The notes under the pieces are model-generated. The model saw only the letters and a list, made by a program, of their open reading frames with translations, was not told where the DNA came from and made no database searches. DNA of 64,000 nt, taken from positions 7,514,256-7,578,255 of the forward strand of contig NC_135041.1 in the NCBI RefSeq assembly GCF_051020975.1. The letters run 5' to 3'. This document shows, piece by piece, positions 24,965 to 36,700 of the stretch. Every line of letters starts with the position of its first letter. The stretch's first letter is position 1. The DNA is from Osmia lignaria lignaria (taxonomy: Eukaryota; Arthropoda; Insecta; Hymenoptera; Megachilidae). The position numbers and the translations under genes are program-made.

Positions 24965-25170
24965 TATACAGGGTGTTAAAGATACCCTAAAGACCTCTAC
25001 ACCGCTGGATAGATCACGAAAAATCGAAGTTGAATTTTTCAATTTTCAACAACGAAATGTGACCAAACTACTAATCCCATCGAAAAATGTTACAGAAATT
25101 TTCACTTCGATCTTTTGTGATCTATCCAGCGATGTAGAGGTCTTCAGGCTATTTTTTAACACCCTGTATA
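24965..25170. mobile_element. fold-back MITE with ~66-bp terminal inverted repeats
   Basis: The left arm is 24,965-25,030 and the right arm 25,104-25,170. Both begin TATACAGGGTGTTAAA when read inward and share GAAGACCTCTAC-like and CGCTGGATAGATCAC blocks; they differ at only about seven positions including one indel. A TA lies outside each CAGGGTG end, as expected for insertion at TA (Tc1/mariner-type behaviour, inferred). The ~73-bp centre is non-coding. The near-identical arms would form a long hairpin if transcribed. The 86-codon frame across it is a by-product. Confidence 0.8.
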
Positions 25171-25632
25171 TGATCGTTTTCACTTTGACCTAGATTAGAT
25201 AAACAATACTTCCTGTACTTTTCATTTGGTACAGACGGAAAAAAGTCGGTTTATCAGATTGTTTGACCGGGTTACGAAGTCGGACCTGTTTGGGCCATCG
25301 ACGGATCCTTCAACGCCGCGCCGGTCTAATATTCTGAAATGGCTGTAGCTTGCACTCAGAAATTTCCCAACAAAGCTCCACTCTCGTACCGTGAATATTA
25401 CAACGCGGGGAAATATTGCAAACGCAACGAAACGACTTACGAGATTCCTACCATGAATAATCTATAAAACACGACATCGTTTCATCCCCGGATCTGTCTG
25501 ACATCATCTTCCTTTCCTTCCCGGCTAATTTGTCAACGTTGCGCAACGAAGATGTCCAAAAAGTGGATTGCCATTGCTTTTTCAGTGCCTGACTCGTCTT
25601 ACATTCTATTTAACGATCGCATACTAAAAACA

Positions 25633-25850
25633 TACAGGATGTTTATATACAATTCAACTTAAAAATGAAGTAAATGTAGATCAATTTAAAATCTCTAAAA
25701 GATAAAAGTTCTTAGGGGAGCTTTTTACCATTATTCGTATCCTCAAAGATGGTGTAATATCTGGACATTTGTTCGTACGATGAAGGGTTGCAGAGGTATT
25801 TGAGATGATGTTACAAGTGTTTCAGTTGAAGTTACACGAAACACCCAGTA
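25633..25850. mobile_element. second TA-flanked MITE, related-looking ends
   Basis: The left end reads TACAGGATGTTTATATACAA then TTCAAC; the right end reverse-complements to TACTGGGTGTTTCGTGTAAC then TTCAAC. Roughly 70% of 26 bases match. Both ends resemble the TACAGGGTGTT terminus of the element 460 bp upstream, but the interiors differ, so the two may share a mobilising enzyme. The interior is non-coding. TA at both outer edges suggests a TA target. Confidence 0.55.
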
Positions 25851-26257
25851 CATTTCCCTGGATGAACAGCGAAGGATGTCTCAGTAGGGTCCGTGTGTCG
25901 CGCAAGGCAAGTTGAGGCAATTATCTGTAAATGATGAATGTCTCGGAGGCAGGCTAGGAGAACCGCGAATGCTACATATATACCGGGAGTTAGCGGGATC
26001 AAATGACAATTACCACCGCAGAACGGCCGTTGGACAATGACGTATGTACCGTTTCGTGCCGGTCGGAGGACAAGAGCCTCGTGCTCTATCCCGGAACAAA
26101 GGATAATGCATGCTCTCCACCCTGGTAACAGGACGCTTGGGCGTCAACGCCTGCGTTGACGGCGAAAGTCGTTCGTGCTTCCAAATTCCGCTCCATGTAG
26201 AGATATTTTCAGTATCGAATCGTGAATTCCGACTGATAAGATTGAAGCACTTGTCGG

Positions 26258-26431
26258 GACATCTGATATTACAGATTTTCAAGAATATTCAGAACTAATT
26301 TTACCAGCTGGAAATCAAGATTTTCTCAAGTCTTGAATAAAATAAGGATGACTAGCTAAAATCATTAATTACCATAGTGGAAATAGCTGGGTTTAATCAG
26401 ACATGCGATGGTACGGATTTTCAAGAATATT
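26258..26431 (+). repeat. pair of 32-bp imperfect direct repeats
   Basis: Copies at 26,258-26,289 and 26,400-26,431 share GACAT, GAT and the exact run GGATTTTCAAGAATATT-like end (one base differs at its start), about 26 of 32 bases in all, 142 bp apart. The sequence between copies shows no clear further duplication. It may be a decayed tandem duplication. Confidence 0.5.
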
Positions 26432-27343
26432 AAAAAATAACTTGTTAGATACCATTTATCTGATTAAAGTATTTCATGGAAGATTGAATCAAGTTGTGCT
26501 TCAGTGAAGTTGAAGAAGCTAGGAGACGTGAAGTTATGACGGGTATTTATAAAGCTCTGGAGATTTGTGGATAATTTTTTTATTTTCTTATTGATCATCC
26601 TACTTACGGTCTAATTTTCTTATGCAATTTTTCTTCGGTGATGTACTTCATTTGCTGAAGCACTGCTGTATCCTTTCTTACTTCGTAATATTTCAAATAA
26701 TGAAAATTGAAAAGTACATATTATCCAGAAATGAACTAGACGTTTCATTGTAGAACCTAATCAGAATTAGCTTTTAACGCTACTACTTTCGGATAACTGG
26801 AAATTTTATTTTCAGTCTATAAATTATGCCTGGTTTCATGAACGATCATAAATTAATTACCTTAATATTAATTAATGAGTGGTAAAGTTATGGAAATTTG
26901 CTCAAATTAATAGCAATCTGATTTATTCATCTTCCATATAATTTTGTAATACAATTATAATATGGTAAAATTAATGAAAAGTTTTTCGAAAATTAATTGA
27001 ACCATGTGTAAAATACAAATGGAACTTTTCTTAAAACGAAGGTATAATAACTGGTATTTCGATACGGTATAAAATCTGTTTTCAAATAATTTATTGCTGT
27101 ATTCGACGGTGAGCGATGCGAAATCCAGGAACGAGGGACAAAGTTTCATTGGGACCGAATTTAATTCGCGAAGTAGAGTGGCAGATATTAAGTAACGAAA
27201 TTAATCAGACTTAGGCGCGGCGACGTAATTGGACTGCTCCATCTCGAATCAATGTGAATATCGAATCATCGCCAGATGCGATAAGAAATTATTAATCACT
27301 AATACAACATATTCTGCACAAAAAATTTTAAGTTGTTCCTTTT

Positions 27344-27359
27344 AAAAAAAAAAAAAAAA
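27344..27359 (+). repeat. poly-A run of 16
   Basis: Sixteen consecutive A after CCTTTT. No retroposed gene body or target-site duplication is evident next to it. Confidence 0.8.
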
Positions 27360-30300
27360 CTGATTACTCAATGAGTAGAATCATAAATAAAAATTATCTT
27401 CTCTTTGTTTTGGCTTTACGATTACTCGAGTATATTAATTTTTGAATGATCGATGATTGCAATCACATTAAATTAATTCGAACCGATGTTCCTCTGACTT
27501 CTTCTGACAACGATACGCTGATACAAAATTCAAGCCTCCCCTTTCGAAACGTAATAAACACGCACAGAAAAACAAACAGCGCGAGCACGTGGCTACAACG
27601 ATGGAAAGCATCGAGCGTTCAAACAATTTCAATTACTGAACTCCGCTCGGTTTCAACTTTTTCGTAAACATTGCTCGCTAATTACCAGGAACATAGTATC
27701 CCTCCCCTGTATCGAAACCGAACGTTCTCTTCGATCTCGTGCTTCCGTACATTCACCGTTCGTTGGCGAATTTTTCACCGCAGTACTGGACATAATTGAA
27801 AGGGTAGGAAATCGAGTGGCCGCCGTATTTTATTCGGTGACTTAAGGCCATGGATTCGCCTGATTGGGTAAAAAGTACGGACAAACTGGCAACGAAATTC
27901 CCGTAACGTAGCACGGTGAATTAAAAGACGCTACGTATCCCAGGGGTGGTGCTCGTTAAAGGTTATTTATCCGGGAGCTTTTTTGCGCTAAAACGATATG
28001 GTCTTTTTCGATATCAGCGCTCGTACATCAACCGCTATTCAATCAACGTATCTTGTTCTAAACCGGCTACAAACCGCCCTTAAGCATCAGTCGCGACGGC
28101 TGAACTTGATAGATGGATTCGATTCGCAAGACCGCAAGGATACACCGTGAAGGATCTGGAAATTCGATGCCCGCCACGACGACAAACGCATAAAGCGGTC
28201 ATAATCTTCCGATACATCAATCAAATTCATCGATCGATCGCGCCTTACGTGCCGGCGATACAAATGACCCACCATGTATGAGTTTCGAATGAAAATCGAA
28301 CGCTAGTGTATTCTACTAAAGCGTCCAACAGATATTTGCACGAATTCGAAGCACCTTTTTCTCCAATTATATAAGTACAACTCTTCAATTATTTTGTTTA
28401 CTTGAAAATCGAAATTTTAATATTGTAACTTAACATCGAATGTTTTTATCTCATAATCTATTTAATCGTAACCTCAGAAGAGTACAATAATAGTCCGTCA
28501 CATAAATTACGTTTCCGTGATTCCACGTAAACGAGCAACATCATTCCGGAAACGAAACAAAACGATGGCCGATCGGGAGTCATCGCGAGTGAACTACATA
28601 ACGGTCGTGGAATTTTTACGGATACTTTGAAAGCGGAGTTTTTCACTTTTATGGCAAACGGCTGCATAGAAATGCACTCTACGACAGGAATATTGCGCCT
28701 GCGTTTCGAGCACCCCTGACCATGGATAACGCGATAAACTTTACGAGCCGAAGCTTGCCACCCGTAATGGATTTGCAATATGTTGCAAACGGAGCGGGCA
28801 ACGAGAAGAGTGCGACAGCCCGCCATCGACGGAATTAATGCCTGATAAAACCGCGTCCGCCAGAATTTAGGGGCTATAAGCGAAATTTAGAAGCGTTGTT
28901 TTCCTACCCGTCCAAACTTTGTTCGAATCCATGGATGACCGTAAAGTATGTACCACTTCGTAGATTTGCGATAGTGAATACGTGATACGAAAAGGAATAT
29001 ACCTTTCTGGATGCACCTATTATAGAACGTTTATTGTCGATGGAAATTTATGCGGTAACTTACAGATTGGATATTGAGATTTTCCTCTGACCAACGACTG
29101 AAAGGAATATCGAGCTGAATAATCCTGTACGGACGGTGCTCAGATATATCGGGTCATTTCATGCATAACGTTGTTCTCAGTATATCGAGTAAAACTGTTA
29201 CATCCTGGTGATTGAAGTGCAGCTATAGGATCAAATCTGACCATGTTACTTAAGAGTTTATATCACTCTTTTCTTTTGATTTTCAACGCGTTTCCTTTGT
29301 ATGCTCTTTCGATCGATCCGTCTATCTGCGTGTCCATCCATCTGGATTACAAATCTTGGGATTTCCCTGATACTCTTTGACGATCTTCGATCTCTGTGTA
29401 AACGTGGAAGCTCTACTCGTGGATCCAAAAGTAGGTCAGCTGCAGAGTGATGGAAAAGTGTCCCCCGTGTTGGGAAAAAAGAGACCCTTGGAAAAATAAA
29501 AAAAAAAAGAGACTCGAGACTGAAATCGGCGATGCTCGACGGAAGGACAGCCTTATTTTACAAACGTTCTACTTCTGCTAGCGTTGCTGCTAATGGATTG
29601 GATCGATCGCGTTTATCAGAGGTCGAGGATCGAAGAAAAGAGGTTGCCAATTTAGAAAACTACCGAAGAAAACATTGAAAATTATTATTCCAAATATTCT
29701 GGAATTTTTCTTCTCTCAAATATAAGTAAATTGACCTAACGTCAATTTTATCTTATTCACTTAAGGCGGTCGTTTTTTGATTAATGAAAATGATTTAATT
29801 TTATTTAATTTCTTTGAAAGATTGAAATTTCGAAGTATTTTTTCGTATGTTTGCTATTTTTCAAATTTATTCATTTCCCTACATGCTGTAATAGAAATCA
29901 TATGTAGTTTCTAAATTTGTTTGGTTTCTTTGTGTCAGAAAAAGTGTAAGGCCAATTTATTGTCAACTCCACGACAACGTTTTTATAAAGGCGGCTGCTT
30001 CAAAATTGTGTATACCAGCCACAAAATTACCAAAATTATTTTATATCTTCTGCAATACTGACAATTTATGCATTATAAAACAGAAAAATTTTACGTTAAA
30101 TTAGTTGCTTTACAATAATTTTCAAAAGTATCTTTATTTACCGTGTACGATCCCCTTAAATGGAAGGATTAAACTTTCTCAAAAATCTTACACAGTAATT
30201 TTACGCAGAAAATATTGTACTGTGATTTGTAGAAGGATATCGATGGATAGTGACAGGAATAGAGAGGATAGAGGAGTAAGGGAGATCGAATCGACTGTTC

Positions 30301-32893
30301 GATCTGACATCGCGATCCGTCATTTACGAGCAATTAGATGCATCGTGGTATATGGCCGGGTAGAGCATCGTCTATAGGGGAGAGCTTCTACTTATCTATC
30401 GACTGTTCGATCCCCAGCATGCCGGTATTATCAATCTAGTAAGCATATCGTGGCCAGGCAGTCCTAGCCTGCACCACCTATCAGACTAATCTACTCACCT
30501 AGCTATGCATGTCCGTACGGTGCAAACATCGCCATTGTGTCTATCTGTTGAACTGCAGTGCGGCTATACTCTGGATAATAGCATCGAAAATGATTCTATT
30601 CTAGGAAATGATGGCACGACCGCGTGCGAGTACACACCCATCTATACTAAACTTTATGGCTTGTTCTGGGACAATGTACACACTTTTACCTTAGTTACCA
30701 CGATCCCTATCATTTCGCTTAATCCACATAAATCCTGTCTTTTCCGAATCCAATACGTTGGATTAATACGAAGAGTGTTCAATCAATTCTTTTAATCTTT
30801 CACCAACGTATCGAAACGTTGATTTTCTAATAAAATATTAAATTTAATATCAAAGATTATCGCGAACGTTACGAGTTTCCCGAATAATCCGATATTACGT
30901 TGCCGTTCAGTATCCGTTTTGATGCGAAAGGTTACTGAACTCTGATGGTACATTCTAATTATCAACAATAGACCCGGTCCAGTTCGAAGGGGAAATAGAA
31001 ACTGTATTAGTGACAATGGTATAGATACGCAGGAGGACGGCACATAACGGTCGAAGTTCGTTTGTTTCGACAAATGGAATTGGTAACAGGATTATGACCA
31101 TTACCTCTTTGCATCGCGACTACCGTTCCATCCTGCTGTTTGCGCGCTTGATTCCCGCTAATGTCGTCGTTATTGCCTCCCGTACGTTCTTTACGCGACC
31201 AACGCGTCGAACAAACGATGAGAATTCAATTTCACGAGATTCTGTTAACTTGTACAGGATGATTCATTCGAATTTCTGATTTTATGCTTGTTATATCATC
31301 ATCGTAATCTTCCATTATAGATTTTTCATTGATATTCACTTCGAATGCAATCGGTACTGTTAGCATTTTTCAAATTTGTCGTGAGACAAAGAATTTGTTA
31401 AGTCTTTAAAAAAAATCATCAACTTAAAATATAAGATGCAGTGGACTGTTTTTAATTCGTTATTAGAGGTCAGATATAATTACTTACACATTGTTTAGTA
31501 TAGGAGGTGAATTTACGTTCATAAATCATCTCGAGGATACGCGTTAAGTAGTCCACACGGAATATAGTGAGATCTACCTACGGCGTTTCGACACGGTGTG
31601 CTCGGAAAACAGACTGATTTACAGCACCGTACAATCCTTTCACTGCATTGTTATGCTTTCGCATCGTCGATGTTCGTTTCGGTGTATGTAAATTTCCCGA
31701 TTTGCCCTCGGAAAATCGCGTATTATTTGAAATACATAAAATCGGTTTTTTGTCACCGAGCTGCCAGTCGAAACTGACATTAAATTCTATTTTTCCGTTT
31801 ATACATTGTTCCATTTTAAAAATGCGCTGTTTAATTAACGAACTTTTAATATTCCAACGATGAAAATCTGTGTTTCCCATGGAAAATACTGGGGATTTTT
31901 AAAATACCTTTTACGGCTCGTCGGTTTGTTAAAAATGAGTTTAAAAAATAAAATTATTCGGATAGAAAAAGAGAGACGTACTTTGTTTTATCAGCACGAA
32001 GGTATCGAGATCGAAACTTTACAAGCTTCGTTGAATTCGATGAGACTGTTTTGCTTTGCGCAAGGGAAAAGTTGAGAGGAAAGCAGCAAAGTCCGTGAAT
32101 TAAGGGCTCGTTAAATAGCACGGCTTTTCGCTCGTTACTCAGCTACGTCCTTTAATCTCCTTTCCGAATGTGGACAATTGGACGACTTAGTCGGTGTTCG
32201 TAAACTTCACCGTCACGAGCGGTGTCTGTATCTGTATTTTCCTTCTCGCTGGAAAATCTATCTACCCTACTTTCAACAAAAACGCTCTGTACCGTTTCAT
32301 TTCACCGTCAGTTACACTCTTTTGCATCTACATAAGAGAATAAATTTCCTGTGTAAATTTCGCTCCAAAATATTCAGAACATTATGCAAACATTGCGTTC
32401 AATTGTTCGTGAAAAAAAAACCCTCAAAAAACAGATATGTAGTATTTTCAATAAAAGATGCCTCAGTAACGAATACAAAAGCAAAGTGAAACGAAGAGAA
32501 ACGAAGGTTGCACTCACGGGTGGACAGAAAGTTTCACGGTGTCTGTCGTTCCTGTGTCCTCGTGTCCCAAATTTGCCACGAGACCCGGGATAATTGTCGG
32601 TGAGTAACGTCAGACTCGCCTAAGTAAGATTTAACTCGGTGCAACGCGGTATGATTCGGTTATAACTCGATATTAACTGTAACGAAGCACGTCTTGCCTA
32701 CTCCAGCGAGCTTAAGCACCATCGGGTTAACGAAGAACCTATGTGCGTCTATACCGAACCATGCTCGACCCGCTCGCTGGCCTGTCTGCGAGTGTATACA
32801 CACGCGAACAAACGCTCTTACCTGTACACACGGCTACACGGATACGTGTCAGAGGAAAGACGATATAGACGGCAAACATGGGTATAGAGAAAC

Positions 32894-32911
32894 AGAGAGA
32901 GAGAGAGAGAG
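32894..32911 (+). repeat. (GA)n microsatellite
   Basis: About nine GA/AG dinucleotides in a row. GA tracts are bound by GAGA-type factors in insects and can sit near promoters. Here the tract is about 550 bp from the candidate start exon at 33,464-33,535, on its downstream (intronic) side. The link is inference only. Confidence 0.8.
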
Positions 32912-33463
32912 AAACAGTTACGGCATACGGTAACGCGCCAGTATTGACAAACATCTTCATTAGCTGCCTCTCTTGCTTGTGCGCTATCTGCCTGCAAACG
33001 CCCTATATATTTCCCGGAGTCACTCTCTACCTGCACTGCTACACCTGCATTCCTCCGATATCGTTAGACACGCTACCAATCCTGTTGTCGGGATTGCCGT
33101 TCGATGCGGTGTTGATTCGGTTCGCGTCAATCAGAAGATCTCGGCTGAGATTTTCCGGGAACCCTTGATTCTGCAACACATGCGATATTGATAAGTGCGA
33201 AATTAAATATGCAGCATTTTCTCAGGATTTTCTAAAGCTTTAGCGAAACGTAGACTAATTTCAGGTTAAACGCAACTTTCCGGTAGCAAGTTTCACCGTA
33301 ATATTCAAATGTCATTGGTGCGTGATAGGGAAACGTTTCTCTTCCTTCCAGAAACATAATTACCGTGCTTCTAAACGGTCTTCGAGAATAAATTCTTCGC
33401 GCAGGCAGCATCTCTCCAAGCCACGATAAAGGTAGACGGTGGAAGTACTGTGGATACACTTAC

Positions 33464-33535
33464 GTGTACACCGGCGAGATCATCAATTTTAAAGTTACGC
33501 GGCGGAAGTTTATTCCGCGCAAAGGTAGCCGCCAT
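33464..33535 (-). CDS. candidate first coding exon (24 codons), product unknown
   Basis: On the minus strand CTTCACAATGGCGGC is a good initiation context (A at -3, G at +4). The frame reads MAATFARNKLPPRNFKIDD then LAGVH and reaches the donor CAC|GTAAGTG after exactly 24 codons, so the splice phase is zero. The 150 bases upstream on this strand are the most GC-rich of the window, as a promoter or 5' UTR might be. A short upstream frame starting MYANLRF lies in that leader. The peptide matches no family I know. Continuation would lie to the left, but no convincing phase-0 exon was seen in 1-33 kb. It could be chance: the frame also stays open past the donor. Confidence 0.3.
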
Positions 33536-33559
33536 TGTGAAGTTGTTCAAGTTGTCGGG

Positions 33560-33720
33560 AACCCGGCACCGACTTGTCCCTCGCTCGAGCACCCACTGCC
33601 ACCTACACACAGCAACCTTCCCGTGACCGAAACCGCAGATTCGCGTACATTTTGCCCCGGCGCGGCGCGGTGCGGAGCGGAATGCAACCGTGGCCTGGTT
33701 TAGAACGTACTCATTCCCGG
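33560..33720 (-). promoter_or_regulatory. GC- and CpG-rich patch, possible promoter/5' leader
   Basis: The patch holds CCCCGGCGCGGCGCGGTGCG on the plus strand and is clearly richer in GC than its surroundings. It sits directly upstream of the minus-strand ATG at 33,535. No TATA box is evident. Insect promoters do not generally need CpG islands, so composition alone is weak support; the adjacent start codon and donor are what make it worth noting. Confidence 0.25.
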
Positions 33721-36700
33721 ACGGAGTTCAGCTCGAAACAACGGCCTTAACCCCCTCCCTCCGTCCCCTTTTCACCCTTGTTCGGGACCATTTGTTCTTG
33801 CGTACCGATCTAGTTATTACCTTCTAATTCCCTTGGCCGTGGAAGAACGTTACAGCTCGTTTGAAGTCAAGAAACGAGTGGTATTAACCAGAAAGCGTAT
33901 GACTTTCCTAGAAATAATAAAGTATTGTGTGTACAAATCAATTATATAATTTTACTATTTTTTAATTGAAGGTTTACTTTCAAAAAGTCGTGGTAACTTT
34001 AGTTTTTGAAGTAATTTTTATTGTTATTATATTCTGGCGCCACTTTTCAAATACACAGAAGCGTGGGAAAATATTTAAATTTAAAATAGTAATTAAGAAG
34101 GGGTAAGGTTAAAGGTGCCGAATTAATTTGTACACCTAATACTTTATTATCTCCATTAAATTGTTACCTTGTGCAGTAAAACATCATTTTATTAAACTCA
34201 TAAAATTACAAACGATTCGCTTCATTAATACCGTTTTGTTAAGGTACGTCTGGAAACAGCTGTGAGTACAGTTGAACTCGCGTGGTATTTCATCGATGAT
34301 CCGCTTTAATACGAGTAAAAACAACCGATCATCCTGGACGAATACGCTCGATTACGGATTGCGCGAAACAATAACCGAAACACTTTCGTTAATGCAGACG
34401 AGCGATTAGCGTAAATCCGTTGAGCACATGCACCGATTCAGCTATTTACTCGCGTCTTTTGTTCGATCGTGACGTTTGTATCGGTCGTTTCACGAGGTAG
34501 CGGGTGGATCGTTTGTCGCGAAAACGCGTACCGAGCGGCCATTATTACGCTCAACAGAAATTGAACGGATCGCTCGGCGAACGCTTCGTGACGAACGATA
34601 CGAGCGATCCCGCTTCGCTAAAAAAATTCCGGCCGATTAACGCGACGCGAACGATCCACGGATGCGGTAAAACCAACCAGACAAAAACGAGCAACGACGA
34701 TTTAGGCCGCGCGCACGGATACCAGCGGAAAAATTATTCATCGATACGTCCAGCGTGAAATTGAATCAGTAATGAGAGTGCCCGGAAGGCGTCGAATGCA
34801 TCAACGAAGCGTCATTTTATTTTACCGCCAGTTAAAACCAAATGATGGTATTCTTGAAAAGACAAAGCTGTTTTACAAAACAACGAACAATTCAGGAGCT
34901 GTTGTATTCCGTTGGTATTGTTGTTTATTATATTCAATAAGGTTCATAACTTTGAGCAGAAGAGACAGTATGTTCGCGTGACGTGTGTAATTACTCATTC
35001 TAAGACGGTTCCAAATATTCTATGAGGGTGTGAGAAAAAAGTGGTGCGAATGAGTCGGAAAATAGTGAAGTTGGAGTTATCTAGAATTTAGTGGTCAATA
35101 AAGGATGAGTAACAAGGTCGAGAATCGAAGATGATTGGTAAGGATGTATCATTAGTTATTGAAGGATTGTGGGATTATTTATTACTGAAGATTGATTTAT
35201 GATTTTGCTGGATATCGTCATAGGATAGCAAATATTTTAACGTTCAGGTTAGGTTAAAATAAGTTAACTCCAAATTCTGCTTCTAGCTGTTCTATCTCCT
35301 GTACACAATTACCCGTATGACCCTTGAATTCCTTACTCGCCAAACCTGAATTATACGCTTGACCCTCTGAACCCTAGTAATATCCAAGAATTCCTATTCA
35401 TCCTTTCCTCATTCCCACTATCTCCAAAATCAAACCTTCGGTCCTTTAAAATTAATAGAAGAACGCTTTTTCGTTAGAATAACAGATTTTCTCATAGAGC
35501 TAGCTCTAGAAGCTATAATTTAAGTATCTTTATAAAACATCGGAATTTAATAATGTTTGCGGGAGGTTGATCAAGCTAAATTATCTACATAAAAACTATA
35601 AATTACAACGGCATACGACGAAGATTTTTAATTTATTCTATTCTAGTTCTTTCTGTATAAACGAATTCATACAACAGTGACACAGCTGAAGATCCTCCAA
35701 TGCAGTGAAATTTATTCTAAGATAACAGAGACGGAAGAGTAAGTGGCGGTAAAGAAAATTGGAAGATTTAATCGCGCATTGGCTCGTATCTTGAACGGTG
35801 TTCGTATCTTCCTCGTGTTTCATGCATTCTGCATCGTTTCAACCCGATCTCGTTGACGTATTATCTCGAACGATGCATTCCAGTTTGAACAGGATGACAG
35901 TGTGCGTACATGCAAGCGGATATCTGCGAGATGCGACAACGAATTGTATCGTGGCGTCGGTAATTCAAGTTGAACCGCTTCGGGTCGAGATCATTAAACA
36001 ACCGAGGAGGGCTGATAATGATTTTGACCTAATTAATCGTCGGTTTGGCGTGATTTACCACGGCGTCGTTGCGTTTTACGTAAAAAAGCTTGGCGCACAT
36101 GTGCGACCCGAAACGGATCGTTCATTTTGTTGCAGTTCGAACACATTTCGACGAGATTGAACGACCTTTCCGAGCATATAATTTCCGACGCGTTTAATGA
36201 ATTTCATCGAATCGATACTGTCACGGTTTGTTTAATACCTTGGACAAATGTAGCAAGAAATCAAGATAAATGGTTCGTCGGTATTTTTCATTAGGCAAAC
36301 ACTGTACGGTCCAAATGCAAGTTAAAACGGGAATAAAAGAAACTCCGTGCAATGAATAACTCTTATTTCCTCTTGCTTCGGTAGCAAAATGTTGTTTCTT
36401 TTTTTCTCGTCCTCCCATTTTCCGACAGAAATAATGTTGCGAGATTAAAGCTAGTAATTATGAAGCGCCTGTGCAGTATAGCGGACTTTATTGCTGCTCG
36501 GTCCGGAACCATAGGCTTGGGGGAAAAAGGGTTTTAAAGTTTGCCGTCCTAAAGGAATAAGTTTGGCCCAGAAATTCCGTACCCTTGAGTCTTAAACAAT
36601 TTCAAGTGGCTGACGCGATGTATGTGCTTGAGAAGAGAAACAATTGAATGTGAAACGTGCTGAAGAAAATTCTCCTCGCCTCTTGATTCTTACACATTCT

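Larger units (their letters stand above)
26432..33463. other. gene-free stretch
   Basis: No gene is supported over about 7 kb. It contains a 16-base poly-A (27,344-27,359), an A-rich run near 29,494-29,510, a repeated ATCGACTGTTCGAT word at about 30,291 and 30,398, and a (GA)n at 32,894. Open frames are short and lack family features. The 122-codon minus frame at 28,458-28,826 shows no recognised motif. Confidence 0.55.

Noticed and set aside
28905..28960. tRNA-like GTTCGAATCC word
   Set aside because: No acceptor, D or anticodon stem can be placed around it.
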